From assembly GCF_011516835.1 (NCBI RefSeq), contig NZ_WOTB01000011.1, forward strand, positions 62,001 to 126,000: a stretch of 64,000 nt of DNA. Direction: 5' to 3'. The notes below the pieces were generated by a model. It did no database searches. It was given only the letters and a program-made list of their open reading frames with translations, and was not told where the DNA came from. Position numbers and translations under genes: made by a program. How positions within the stretch are numbered: position 1 is the first letter of the stretch; the number at the start of each line of letters is the position of its first letter. This document shows, in pieces, positions 28,038 through 36,976 of this stretch. This DNA comes from Acetobacter musti (lineage in GTDB: Bacteria; Pseudomonadota; Alphaproteobacteria; Acetobacterales; Acetobacteraceae).

Positions 28038-28691
28038 TCACGCCGGAACCGCCTGCGCGGACCGGACGAAAAGCGGCTGCTGCCCCGTGAACAGCGGCGC
28101 ATTTTCCGGCAGAGCGTTAAGCTGATCGGTGGCCGTGGCGAGGGCGGCGCAGGCAAAGTCGAAGGCGCCCCAGGCCTGCTGGTCCGTGTGACCGAAGCCC
28201 GAGGCGTTGACGTGCAGAATGCAGCAGCGGCCATGGCCGAAGAAATCGAGCAGCGGCACAAGGGTGAGTTCAAAGCTGATATGGTGTTCGGCGCTGCCGG
28301 TCACGCGGCTGAGCAGGGAGCGGGCCAGATCGCAGATCCGGTCCGGCGTATTGCGTTCGGGCTGGCGGAAGGCGATGGCGATATAAGAGCCGACATAACG
28401 GTCCGGCTCGTCGGAGGCGACAGTCTCGCGCGCCACCAGACCGCATTCACAGCCGCAGGTCAGAAAAGCGGAGCCACGTTTATTGACCGTCTGCAACAGC
28501 CGCAGAAGACCGGCCGAACGCTGTGCTTCCGGAATGAAGGCAGCAAGTTCCGGCCGGTCGACAAGATCGAAATAACCATGGTTTTTATTGCCGCCACCGA
28601 AACCGGACGGTCTGTAAGGAACAGCTGAATGCGCCTCATCGCTGCGGGCGATGGTGTAGCCCTGACCCTGCGTGACGATGGTCGTTGCCAT
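28038..28691 (-). CDS. Hypothetical protein with Cys-rich centre
   Basis: The predicted 217-aa product starts at the ATG 28689-28691, preceded by GGAGG six bases upstream. An in-frame GTG four codons earlier overlaps that site, so it is less likely. The sequence has no signal peptide or membrane segment. It carries a CGCECG motif (three Cys, about residue 80) and HGRCCILHVNASGFGHTD, suggesting metal or Fe-S binding. Other stretches (ISFELTLVPLLDFFGHG) are mixed alpha/beta. I do not recognise the family. It is a single gene flanked by a hairpin repeat and a 296-base space. Confidence 0.6.
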   Translation of the reverse strand: MATTIVTQGQGYTIARSDEAHSAVPYRPSGFGGGNKNHGYFDLVDRPELAAFIPEAQRSAGLLRLLQTVNKRGSAFLTCGCECGLVARETVASDEPDRYVGSYIAIAFRQPERNTPDRICDLARSLLSRVTGSAEHHISFELTLVPLLDFFGHGRCCILHVNASGFGHTDQQAWGAFDFACAALATATDQLNALPENAPLFTGQQPLFVRSAQAVPA

Positions 28692-28987
28692 CCGCGCCTC
28701 CACTATGACGTTTTGTGGAGTATTGCGCGAGGATTATTGAATTTCGGTTAATCCGGAGCGGCTTTCTGGCCTCTGCCGACATCCGGCCACGGATGCCGCA
28801 GCGGGGCGTGATGTCCAGATTTCAGGTGAACCGATAATCACCGGATACAGAGGCCATTTTCACGAGCCGCACGTATCAGAGACCAGATGCCCGGAGAGCG
28901 TCCCCGGACCGGTGAGAACCCTGCCTTCGCGGAAGCGGAAGACTTCGGCAAAGGCAGGCGTGACCAGCGAAAGCCCTGGCTGTATCG
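28692..28987. other. Intergenic space with one stem-loop (28920-28958)
   Basis: This gap lies upstream of the unknown gene (leftward) and downstream of the TonB-dependent receptor (also leftward). A stem-loop CCTGCCTT (28920-28927) / AAGGCAGG (28951-28958) lies 30-70 bases past the receptor stop. It lacks a U-tract, so it is a weak terminator candidate. AT-rich sequence near 28,700-28,760 probably holds the promoter of the unknown gene. No coding potential was seen. Confidence 0.35.
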
Positions 28988-31495
28988 TCAGAAATCGACC
29001 TGAACGGACCCGAAATACTGGCGCGGAGCCCCGAGAACGACGGACTGGTAATCTCCGCTCATGGGGAAACCATTCTGCCCCATTGTCGAAATGTAGTGCT
29101 GATTAGTCAGGTTATAAACGTTGAAGTCGAGACTGACCCGCTTGAAAACCGATGCGCCGGCAGTCCGGCCGATCAGGCTCGTCAGGTTGTAGCGGACGCC
29201 GGCATTGGTCAGCCAGTAGGACGGCACTTTTTCATCGCCGGTATAGCTGAGATTGCGCTGACCGATGAACTGGGTGTCGACATGCACTTCGGCATCACGC
29301 CAGCGATAGGAGATCTGCCCTTTGTACATCAGACGCGGATAGGCGACGACCTGCTGGCCTCTGGTGGCGTAGGTAACGATTCCGCCTGTCGTTGTCTGCG
29401 TCACGTTATCGGAATATGTCGCGTGATTGTAGCTGATGCTGCTGCCGATCTGAAGTCCCTTAACAGGTCTGAGGACGATCCCGGCATCGACGCCGTTCAT
29501 CGCGACATTACCGACATTGCTGATGACAGTGTAGGGATTATTCGGGTTTCCGCTGGAGATCTTCTGAAGCCTGTTGGAGAAATCCGTATGGTAAGCGTAG
29601 ACGTTTCCGTCGATGATGCGGGAGTTGTAACGATATCCGACGGCGTAGTTCCAGTCCGTCTCCGAGGTGATGCCGCCTCTGGAAGCGTCGAAGGCGGCCT
29701 GAGTGGTGGCGAAGGGAGACGTGCCGCTGTTATAGCCTGATACTGGCAGGACTTTTACGTTATTGGCGACGTCGAAATAGACCTGATGACCGGGGAGAAA
29801 GCTCCACTGGCCGCTGATATGGGGCAGGAAAGGCTTGGCGGTGGTCAGACCGTCGCCACCGGCGATGGCTGTTGTGCGGGTATAGGGCTCCCAGTTTGCG
29901 AGCTCACCGACACGGGTGGTGTTCAGCACCGAGCGGAAGCCGAAATGCAGCGCGACGGTATCGATGGGACGGTACGTATCCTGCAGGTAGGCGACGAAGG
30001 TGTTCGTGTTGAACACCTGCTCGTATTCGCGCTGATAGGCGGAATCCAGATGAAGCCCGTCCACGGGTCTTGCCGCGCCGCTGAGCACGTCTTCGAGCAG
30101 CGGCTCGTCATAGGCCCGCTTATCGGCGTTGAAGTGGGTATTTTCGTACCAGACACCGCCATTGATTTCATTTCTGGCAATTGTATAGGTCAGGGACGAC
30201 AGCAATCCGAAACGTCGTGTGGTGGGAATGGTCGCCTGCTCGACGAAGGGAGCGCCGGTTGTTGATTCGAGCAGCGGGCTGGTGACGGTACCGACCTCCC
30301 AGGAGCGGTGGCCGTAAAAGGTCGTGTTCCAGCGCAGGCGGTTCGTCAGGGCGAGATCGGCGGTGACGCCGCCGAAATACTGCCTCTGGCTGCCGGCGCC
30401 GTCATAGAACGAGGCGGTATAAGGGCTTTGCAGCTTCTGATAGGCAGCCGGAACAGCACCGCCCGGCCGGCCGTTCTGAGCCAGGGCGAGGCGGTAGGCT
30501 GTCTCATAACCGCCCGGCGTGCCAAGAAGGTTATCGATATAGTAGCCGCCGTTGCGGAACATATTCATGCTGTAGTCCTGATAGTTCTGCATCTGCTCAT
30601 CGGCGTAATTGAAAAACGCCGTGATGCGGCTGTCATGACCGATCGGATGAATGAGTTTTGAATTCACCTGCTGCATGAACTGATTCTGCCCGCCGCGCCA
30701 TTTGCTGGTGTCATTGCGCATATAGGACACCCAGAACCGGGTTCCCTGCTGGTTCAGATCGCCACTGTCGGCGCGGACGAAGGTATGGAACATGGCATTG
30801 CTGCCGAAGGTCTGATTGATGGTGGCGCCGGCTTTATGTGAGGGATCACGCGAGACGAACTGCACGGTGCCGCCGAGATTGCTGATGCTGGCCGCGCCTT
30901 CCGATCCGGCGGAGGCGGAGACGTCCATACGGGAGATATTCTCCGAAGAGATAGCGGCGGACGGGCTGAGGCCGTTGGAATTGCTCCACTGCTGATCGCC
31001 CAGCGGCATGCCGTCCAGGGTCATGCCGATCTGGCTCTGATCGAAACCGTGCATGAGGAAGGACTGGCCCCAGAGATTGAGGCCCTGCGGGTCACCGGAA
31101 TTGTACATGACGCCAGGCAGAACCGAGAGTGCCTTCAGCGCGTTGGTGCCGGGAACATAGTTCGCAATCGTTGCCGCGGTGACGGGCGTAACGACCCAGT
31201 TGGCCTGACGTTTCCCCTGGATGCTGACCGACTCTTCCCCGGATGACCTGATGGTCCGTGCCTTTCCATCATGAACCTGCCCATCATGAGCCTGCGTGGA
31301 ATTCCGGACGTCCCTGTGCGGAGCGCCGGACCGGGACGGTTTCCCGGCGTGGCCGGTTGTCGAGGCTGTATCCACAGATTCACTCTGGTCTGCGGGTTTC
31401 CGGTCCGCGGCTTTAGCGGAAGGCGACAGAATGACGAAGGAGAGCGCCAGCGCCGTTGTGCCGGCGAGATACGCGGGAAGAGTCCTGTCCACCAT
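28988..31495 (-). CDS. TonB-dependent outer-membrane receptor
   Basis: An 835-aa outer-membrane gated transporter. The signal peptide spans about residues 1-29 (ending SPSAKAA). A His/Ser/Gly-rich linker and a plug domain follow (NYVPGTNALKALSVLPGVMY, then QSQIGMTLDGMPLGD), and a beta-barrel ends with an aromatic-terminated strand (RQYFGSVQVDF). The start ATG at 31493-31495 has AGGAG upstream. No N-terminal signalling domain is present, so it is not a FecA-type transducer. It is divergent from an organosulfur-type operon and shares its control region, so the substrate may be a sulfur compound or sulfate ester rather than a siderophore. This is inference from neighbours. Confidence 0.92.
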   Translation of the reverse strand: MVDRTLPAYLAGTTALALSFVILSPSAKAADRKPADQSESVDTASTTGHAGKPSRSGAPHRDVRNSTQAHDGQVHDGKARTIRSSGEESVSIQGKRQANWVVTPVTAATIANYVPGTNALKALSVLPGVMYNSGDPQGLNLWGQSFLMHGFDQSQIGMTLDGMPLGDQQWSNSNGLSPSAAISSENISRMDVSASAGSEGAASISNLGGTVQFVSRDPSHKAGATINQTFGSNAMFHTFVRADSGDLNQQGTRFWVSYMRNDTSKWRGGQNQFMQQVNSKLIHPIGHDSRITAFFNYADEQMQNYQDYSMNMFRNGGYYIDNLLGTPGGYETAYRLALAQNGRPGGAVPAAYQKLQSPYTASFYDGAGSQRQYFGGVTADLALTNRLRWNTTFYGHRSWEVGTVTSPLLESTTGAPFVEQATIPTTRRFGLLSSLTYTIARNEINGGVWYENTHFNADKRAYDEPLLEDVLSGAARPVDGLHLDSAYQREYEQVFNTNTFVAYLQDTYRPIDTVALHFGFRSVLNTTRVGELANWEPYTRTTAIAGGDGLTTAKPFLPHISGQWSFLPGHQVYFDVANNVKVLPVSGYNSGTSPFATTQAAFDASRGGITSETDWNYAVGYRYNSRIIDGNVYAYHTDFSNRLQKISSGNPNNPYTVISNVGNVAMNGVDAGIVLRPVKGLQIGSSISYNHATYSDNVTQTTTGGIVTYATRGQQVVAYPRLMYKGQISYRWRDAEVHVDTQFIGQRNLSYTGDEKVPSYWLTNAGVRYNLTSLIGRTAGASVFKRVSLDFNVYNLTNQHYISTMGQNGFPMSGDYQSVVLGAPRQYFGSVQVDF

Positions 31496-31527
31496 AGGCT
31501 CCTGTGTGAGCTGCCTGTTTAATTAAA

Positions 31528-31684
31528 CGATTCATTTCTGTGTTTATTTCACTATGAATCACAGCGAATCGTGCATTATGGTTCTTTATGCGGCAACATA
31601 TAACTAGTCAATTATGTATTATAATTGCTCAAGCGTGAGTTTTTGAACTTGTATGAATCGTTGAATCGGATTAGGTCCGATTCA
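31528..31684. promoter_or_regulatory. Cluster of TGAATCG-type half-sites and a 9-bp palindrome
   Basis: In the 293-base AT-rich space between the divergent receptor and SfnB-like genes lie CGATTCAT (31528-31535), ATGAATC (31554-31560), GCGAATCG (31664-side companion at 31564-31571) and ATGAATCG (31653-31660). The perfect inverted repeat TGAATCGGA-TTAGG-TCCGATTCA covers 31662-31684. The repeated half-site in both orientations looks like binding sites for one dimeric regulator serving both promoters. No regulator gene is adjacent. Confidence 0.5.
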
Positions 31685-31788
31685 CAGGCGTTGTTTTCAG
31701 TCCGCCGGTATTTCACGCGCCGGGTGTGAAACCTCCCGGCTGATGCTGAATGTTCCGGAAGACTGAGGCCTGTGTGACCAGGAGATGT

Positions 31789-33030
31789 ATGGTGCTGAAA
31801 CGGAATCAGTCAGTGGAACAGGAACGCGCCGCGACGCTGTGGGGCGAAACGGCTCCCGCAGGATATAACGCTGTCATTGCGGAGTTTACGCCGCTTCTGG
31901 AAGAGATCCGGGCTCAGTCCCTCCGCGCGGAGGTGGAGCGCATCCTGCCGTTCGGGCAGATCGCGCGTCTGAAGGAGAGCGGACTGACGGCGTTCACAGT
32001 CCCCGCAGAGTTCGGCGGCCTCGGGCGTCCGCTGCATGAACTGTTCTCGCTGGTGGTGGATCTGGCGACGGCGGATTCCAACGTGGCCCAGGCCCTGCGC
32101 GCGCATTTCGGCTTTATCGAGCAGCTGCGGTGGGAGGAACCCTCCGCTTACACGGAACGCTGGCTCCGCCGGCTGGGCCGGGGTGAGACGGCCGGCGCGG
32201 CGGCGGCTGAAAAAGGTGCTGAGCGGGACCGGTTCGCAACGACGTTCTCTCAGAAAGACGGGCACTGGGTCATCAATGGCAGCAAGTTTTTCACCACGGG
32301 ATCGCTTTACGCGGACTGGCTGACAGTGACGGGGTCGACCGAAGACGGAGAGACGGTCAAATGTCTGGCGGCGCGCAGCGATCCGGGTCTGGAGATCGTG
32401 GATGACTGGGACGGCGTCGGTCAGAAGCTGACGGCGAGCGGCACGGCGCATTTCCGGGACGTCCGGGTCGAGGATGACGAACTGCGTTACGGTAACACCG
32501 GTTTTTCGTATTCGCAGGCATTTTTCCAGCTTTATCACTTGGCGACGGTGGCGGGCATCACGCAGGCGGCGGCGCTGGACATCGCGCGCGCGGTTCGCGA
32601 ACGGAAGCGCGGATTCAGCCATGCCAATCATGCTCTTCCGGCGCATGATCCGCAGATTCTCGAAATTGTCGGCCATGTCGCCTCGGCGGCGCATACGGCG
32701 CGGGCGATTGTCCGTCATGCGGCGGAGGCACTTCAGGCGGCGGCGGACAGCCGCGAAGGAGATGAGCGCGGACCGGCGACCGTAAAGGCCGAGCTGGAAG
32801 TCTGGCAGGCGCAGGAAATCATTTTCCCGCTGACGCTGAATGCAACGTCTCTGCTGTTCGATGCGCTGGGCGGAACAGCGACGCTGCGTGTGGCGGGGCT
32901 GGACCGTTACTGGCGGAACATCCGCACGATCGGGTGTCACAATCCGCGGGTGTACCGCACCCGGGTGATCGGGGATTATCTGGTCAACGGCGAACCGCCA
33001 CCGGGACAGTGGCGCGTCGGGACGGTCTGA
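31789..33030 (+). CDS. Acyl-CoA-dehydrogenase-fold flavin monooxygenase (SfnB/DszC-like)
   Basis: The predicted 413-aa enzyme has an acyl-CoA dehydrogenase fold. The N-terminal helical domain includes LKESGLTAFTVPAEFGGLGR, the middle beta-domain WVINGSKFFTTGSLYADWLT, and the C-terminal helices LFDALGGTATLRVAGLDRYW and NIRTIGCHNPRVYRTR. The conserved catalytic Glu of true acyl-CoA dehydrogenases is not obvious, and the pattern fits the SfnB/DszC group of FMN-dependent monooxygenases that attack organosulfur compounds. The ATG at 31789 has CAGGAG five bases upstream. It is first in a plus-strand operon with a SnaA/DszA-like partner, a carrier and a TauD-like dioxygenase. Confidence 0.82.
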   Translation: MVLKRNQSVEQERAATLWGETAPAGYNAVIAEFTPLLEEIRAQSLRAEVERILPFGQIARLKESGLTAFTVPAEFGGLGRPLHELFSLVVDLATADSNVAQALRAHFGFIEQLRWEEPSAYTERWLRRLGRGETAGAAAAEKGAERDRFATTFSQKDGHWVINGSKFFTTGSLYADWLTVTGSTEDGETVKCLAARSDPGLEIVDDWDGVGQKLTASGTAHFRDVRVEDDELRYGNTGFSYSQAFFQLYHLATVAGITQAAALDIARAVRERKRGFSHANHALPAHDPQILEIVGHVASAAHTARAIVRHAAEALQAAADSREGDERGPATVKAELEVWQAQEIIFPLTLNATSLLFDALGGTATLRVAGLDRYWRNIRTIGCHNPRVYRTRVIGDYLVNGEPPPGQWRVGTV

Positions 33031-33077
33031 GGGCCGGATTACGCAACCGGGCAGCCGGTTTCCGTCATGCTGAAATT

Positions 33078-34499
33078 ATGAGTCATGCTATGTCATATCA
33101 GGCAAAAAACCAGGCGCCGATCATTCTGAATGCCTTTACGATGGCGACGGTCTCACACCTCAATTACGGTCTGTGGCGCCATCCCCGCGATCAGACATAT
33201 CGCTACACCAGCGTCGAATACTGGGTGGAGCTGGCGCGGTCGCTGGAACAGTCCGGATTCGACTGTCTGTTTATCGCGGACGCGCTCGGACAGATCGACG
33301 TCTATGGCGGCAGCCCGGAGGCGTCGCTGCGGCATGGCATCCAGTCCCCGCTGATCGATCCCCTGCTGCTGGTCTCCGCCATGGCGGCCACGACCGAAAG
33401 GCTGGGATTCGGGATCACGCTGTCCACGACCTACGAACATCCTTATCTGGCGGCAAGAAAGTTCTCGACGCTCGATCATCTGACGAAAGGGCGGATCGGC
33501 TGGAATGTCGTGACCTCGCAGCAGGAGAGCGCGGCGCGGAATCTGGGACTGACGCATCAGGTGCCGCATGACAAACGGTATGATGTGGCCGACGAGTTTC
33601 TGGAGGTGACCTACAAACTCTGGCAGGCTTCCTGGGAGGATGATGCCGTGATCCGGAAAAAGAATCTGTCGGACAGCGTCTATACCGACCCGGAAAAAGT
33701 TCACCCCGTCGCGCACAGGGGCGAGTATTTCACGGTGCCGGACGGTCATGTGACGGAACCGGGGCCGCAGCGCGTGCCGGTGATCCTGCAGGCGGGCACC
33801 TCCCCGCGCGGTTCGGATTTCGCCGCCCGTCATGCCGAGGTTGTGTTTGTGGTAGGGGCCGGCGCGGACGGGGTGCGAGCCAATGTGCGGCGCATCCGCG
33901 AGCAGGCGGCGCGTTATGGCAGGCGGCCGGAGAATGTGAAATTCATCACGGCTGTAGCGGTCGTGGTGGCGGAGACGGATGAGGCCGCGCAGGAGAAATT
34001 CGCCGAGTATTACGGGTATTATGATCCGGTCGGGTCGATTATTCATTACTCATCAATGACCGGCGTGGATTTTTCAAAGACACCACGGGACAGCGTGCTG
34101 CGTTATCAGCCGACCGAAGCGAGTCAGTCCGTTCTGAAGCAGTTTGATCCTTCGGTCAGCGGCCGGCAGTGGACGCTGGACGACGCGGCCAATCCTGAGG
34201 GCAGTTTTGGACGGGCGCGCACCTTTGTCGGCTCGGCAACGACGGTCGCGGACCAGCTTGAGCAGTGGCTGGACGAGACGGAAACCGACGGGATCAATCT
34301 GATTCAGCTTGTGAATCCGGAGAGTTTTGCAGATTTCGGGCGTCTGGTGATTCCCGAACTGAAGGCGCGTGGGCGTCTGCGGTCATCCGCCGGTCCGACG
34401 CTGCGCGAAACACTGTTTCCCGAAAACGGCACGGCGCGGCCGCCTGCGGATCATCCGGCGGCGCGTCATGTCTGGTCCGAAAAGAAAGAAGTGGCCTGA
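33078..34499 (+). CDS. FMN-dependent LLM monooxygenase, NtaA/SnaA/DszA family
   Basis: The 473-aa luciferase-like TIM-barrel enzyme uses reduced FMN to oxidise a substrate that often carries sulfur or nitrogen. Typical signatures are NAFTMATVSHLNYGLWRHPR at the N-terminus, FSTLDHLTKGRIGWNVVTSQ, and VPVILQAGTSPRGSDFAARH. The C-terminal TDGINLIQLVNPESFADFGR is also in place. The start is uncertain between ATGs at 33078 and 33090; no strong ribosome site marks either. It follows the SfnB-like gene by 47 bases. Such pairs use a flavin reductase, which is not seen here and must come from elsewhere. Confidence 0.88.
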   Translation: MSHAMSYQAKNQAPIILNAFTMATVSHLNYGLWRHPRDQTYRYTSVEYWVELARSLEQSGFDCLFIADALGQIDVYGGSPEASLRHGIQSPLIDPLLLVSAMAATTERLGFGITLSTTYEHPYLAARKFSTLDHLTKGRIGWNVVTSQQESAARNLGLTHQVPHDKRYDVADEFLEVTYKLWQASWEDDAVIRKKNLSDSVYTDPEKVHPVAHRGEYFTVPDGHVTEPGPQRVPVILQAGTSPRGSDFAARHAEVVFVVGAGADGVRANVRRIREQAARYGRRPENVKFITAVAVVVAETDEAAQEKFAEYYGYYDPVGSIIHYSSMTGVDFSKTPRDSVLRYQPTEASQSVLKQFDPSVSGRQWTLDDAANPEGSFGRARTFVGSATTVADQLEQWLDETETDGINLIQLVNPESFADFGRLVIPELKARGRLRSSAGPTLRETLFPENGTARPPADHPAARHVWSEKKEVA

Positions 34500-34513
34500 A
34501 GGGGCATGTGACC

Positions 34514-35791
34514 ATGACGGCGCAGGCACAGTTCGCGGGCAGAAGCCCTTATGATTTTTCGTTCCAGTATCTCGGGCTTCTCCTGTTCATGATCGGTGAC
34601 GGGGTGGAGGTCGGATATCTCTCGCCCTTTCTGGTGAAAAGCGGCCTGACCGAGCATTTCGTGGCGCTGGTTTTCACAGTGTACGGGCTGGCGGCGGCGG
34701 TGTCGGCCTGGGGATCGGGCGTGCTGTGTGACCGCTTCGGCTGCCGGAAGGTGATCCTTTCCGGCATTCTGCTCTGGGTCGTGCCGCAGATCCTGTTTCT
34801 GGCCGTCGCGGTTCCGTCTCATTCCGCATGGCAGATCCTGCTGACCTACGGCGTTCGCGGTTTCGGATATCCGCTTCTGGCCTATGGTATTCTGACGCTT
34901 CTGGTCCGCGAGGTGCGCCGGGAGCAGCGCGGGCTGGCGTCCGGTCTGTTCTGGTTCTGCTTCACCTGCGGTCTGCCGACGCTGGGAACGGTGGTGGCCG
35001 GTGCGTCCCTGCCCGTATTTGGCGAGTACGGCACGTTCTGGGTAGCGTTTCTGGCCGTGATTCTTGGCGGCGGCCTGTCTCTGGTGCTCCTGCGGGAAGA
35101 GGCACCGGGTTCCGCCGACGGGCATGTCTCGCTGCCGGCGCCGCGCGACCTGCTCGGGGTCATCAGGGACAATCCGTCCCTGGTACTGACCTGTGTCGTG
35201 CGGGCGATCAATTCCAGCGCGACACACGGAATCATCGTGTTCATGCCGTTTTATTTCATGACCACACTGGGGCTGTCGAACGCACAGTGGCTGCGGTTTC
35301 TGGAGACGATTTTCGCCAGCAACATCGTCTGCAACGTGTTTTTTGGGGCGCTGAGCGACCGGTTTTCCTGGCGCGCGACGATCATGTGGGTAGGAGGCGT
35401 GGGCAGCGGCCTGGCCTGCCTGCTGCTCTACTGGGTGCCGGCGCGGTTCGGGCATGTCTCGCCTGCGGCGCTGTATGGCGCGGCGGCGTTTTTCGGGCTG
35501 ACGCTGGCGGGGTATGTGCCGCTTTCAGCCCTCGCCCCCTCCCTGCTGCCGGAGCGGAAAGGGCTGGCGATGTCCTTTCTGAATTTCGGCGCGGGGTGCA
35601 GCGTCTGGCTCGGGCCGCTGATCGTCTATGTGTTTCAGCCCTTCATCGGTGTCGCCGGCGTGCTGTCCGTCTATGCGCTGCTGTTCGTGATCAGCGGTGT
35701 TCTGGTTCATTTCATCAGACTTCCGCAGGAGGTCGCACCTTCTCCGGTGCGCGATCTGCCCTCCTTTGCATTTTCTCCCGCACAACGCTGA
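34514..35791 (+). CDS. MFS transporter of the organosulfur operon
   Basis: The 425-aa product has about twelve hydrophobic helices. The loop motif after helix 2 is seen as GSGVLCDRFGCRKVILSG (G-x3-D-R-x-G-R-like), and the second half has an equivalent in GALSDRFSWRATIMWVGG. The start ATG at 34514 follows the previous stop by 14 bases and has AAGGGGC upstream. The longer frame from 34265 overlaps the monooxygenase and is not used. It is close to sugar-phosphate or sialic-acid-like MFS carriers in size. Placement between two oxidising enzymes suggests import of the operon's substrate or export of its product. Confidence 0.88.
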   Translation: MTAQAQFAGRSPYDFSFQYLGLLLFMIGDGVEVGYLSPFLVKSGLTEHFVALVFTVYGLAAAVSAWGSGVLCDRFGCRKVILSGILLWVVPQILFLAVAVPSHSAWQILLTYGVRGFGYPLLAYGILTLLVREVRREQRGLASGLFWFCFTCGLPTLGTVVAGASLPVFGEYGTFWVAFLAVILGGGLSLVLLREEAPGSADGHVSLPAPRDLLGVIRDNPSLVLTCVVRAINSSATHGIIVFMPFYFMTTLGLSNAQWLRFLETIFASNIVCNVFFGALSDRFSWRATIMWVGGVGSGLACLLLYWVPARFGHVSPAALYGAAAFFGLTLAGYVPLSALAPSLLPERKGLAMSFLNFGAGCSVWLGPLIVYVFQPFIGVAGVLSVYALLFVISGVLVHFIRLPQEVAPSPVRDLPSFAFSPAQR

Positions 35792-35809
35792 AAAAGGAAT
35801 AATCCGGTC

Positions 35810-36697
35810 ATGTCGGAGACTCTTACGAAATCACGTCTTTACACGGAGAAAGCCGGAGCGCGGCTCGGAGCGGTTGTGCATGGCATCGACGCCCGTCAGC
35901 CGCTGGATGAGGAGCAGAAGGAGTTTCTGCGGAAAGAGCTTGTTCGCAACAAGGTCATTTTTCTGAAGAAGCAGTTTCTCGATGACGCGCAGCATGAGGC
36001 GCTGAGCCGTGTGTTCGGAGAGCCGATCCTGCACCCGACGATTGCCGCGCCCGAAGGCACGAAATACACATTCGAGCTGAAATCACGCCATGGACGCTCG
36101 ACGGATTCCTGGCATACGGATGTGACATTCGTGCCGGATTATCCGAAGGCGTCGATCCTGCGGGCGATTCATATCCCGCCTTATGGCGGCGGGACGATCT
36201 GGGCCAATACGGCGACGGCGTATGACGATCTGCCGCAGCCGCTGAAGAATTTCGCGGATACGGCCTGGGGTATCCATTCCAACGATTATGACACGAACTA
36301 TTACAAGTTCGACGGCAAGAAAGGCGAGATCGCGGCGTTCCGGGCCGAGTTTCTCTCGAAACTGTTTGTGACCGAGCATCCCGTCGTGCGGGTGCATCCG
36401 GAAAGCGGGGAGCGGACGCTGGTTCTGGGGCATTTCATTATCGGGCTGGACGGGTTTCCGACCCGTGAGGCGCGGGCACTGGTGGAAATTCTGCAGGGCT
36501 ATATCACGCAGGTCGAAAACACCGTGACCTGGCGCTGGGAGGAAGGGGATGTCGCGATCTGGGATAACCGCGCGACCCAGCATTATGCGCCGGCGGATTT
36601 CGATCAGCAGCGTCGTGAACTGCGGCGGATTACGGTGAAAGGGGATGTTCCGGTCAGTATCGACGGCAGACACAGCAGTTTTGTCAGCCGGCCCTGA
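35810..36697 (+). CDS. TauD/TfdA-family 2-oxoglutarate dioxygenase
   Basis: A 295-aa Fe(II)/2-oxoglutarate-dependent oxygenase. The iron-binding facial triad is His102 and Asp104 (WHTDVTF) with distal His258 (RATQHYAP), and Arg272/273 should hold 2-oxoglutarate. Length and spacing match TauD and alkylsulfate/alkanesulfonate dioxygenases, which release sulfite or sulfate from organosulfur compounds. The start at 35810 has AAGGA upstream. It is the last gene of the four-gene operon, and its family is the best evidence that the operon serves sulfur scavenging. Taurine, an alkanesulfonate, or an alkyl sulfate are all possible substrates. Confidence 0.9.
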   Translation: MSETLTKSRLYTEKAGARLGAVVHGIDARQPLDEEQKEFLRKELVRNKVIFLKKQFLDDAQHEALSRVFGEPILHPTIAAPEGTKYTFELKSRHGRSTDSWHTDVTFVPDYPKASILRAIHIPPYGGGTIWANTATAYDDLPQPLKNFADTAWGIHSNDYDTNYYKFDGKKGEIAAFRAEFLSKLFVTEHPVVRVHPESGERTLVLGHFIIGLDGFPTREARALVEILQGYITQVENTVTWRWEEGDVAIWDNRATQHYAPADFDQQRRELRRITVKGDVPVSIDGRHSSFVSRP

Positions 36698-36724
36698 GGA
36701 CCCGGCGCGCCGCCCCTCTGACCC

Positions 36725-36912
36725 CGATCTGTTCAATAAACCCGGGTGCAGGGAGCCGCGCTCCCTGCCGGGTGCGGGCAGAGCCCGCGGACAGAAGTCA
36801 CGGCCGGGTAAAAAGGCGTTTGTATACCCGGTAAATAAAGGTGCGATGGCTTTTCGGGGCTTTGCCCCGAACCCCACAAAGGGACACGGTCCCTTTGATC
36901 CCGGTCTGTCTC
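36725..36912. repeat. GC-hairpin repeats, family B copy 6 (two modules)
   Basis: Hairpins GCAGGGAGCCGCGCTCCCTGC and GCGGGCAGAGCCCGC are followed, after a 60-base spacer, by GGGGCTTTGCCCC and AAAGGGACACGGTCCCTTT with the GATCCCGGTCTGT end also found at 8.0 and 25.9 kb, here inverted. Together with the terminator at 36,928 it fills the convergent gap between the dioxygenase and the next minus-strand gene. Confidence 0.75.
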
Positions 36913-36927
36913 CTGCTCGCACGACAT

Positions 36928-36963
36928 AAAAAACGCCCGGAGGGATAACCTTCCGGGCGTTTT
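36928..36963. terminator. Bidirectional Rho-independent terminator
   Basis: An inverted repeat ACGCCCGGA (36933-36941) / TCCGGGCGT (36952-36960) is flanked by six A on the left and TTTT on the right, so it works on both strands. It serves the plus-strand dioxygenase operon and the minus-strand gene at 36977, which end on either side. Confidence 0.9.
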
Positions 36964-36976
36964 CTGATTTCGGCGC

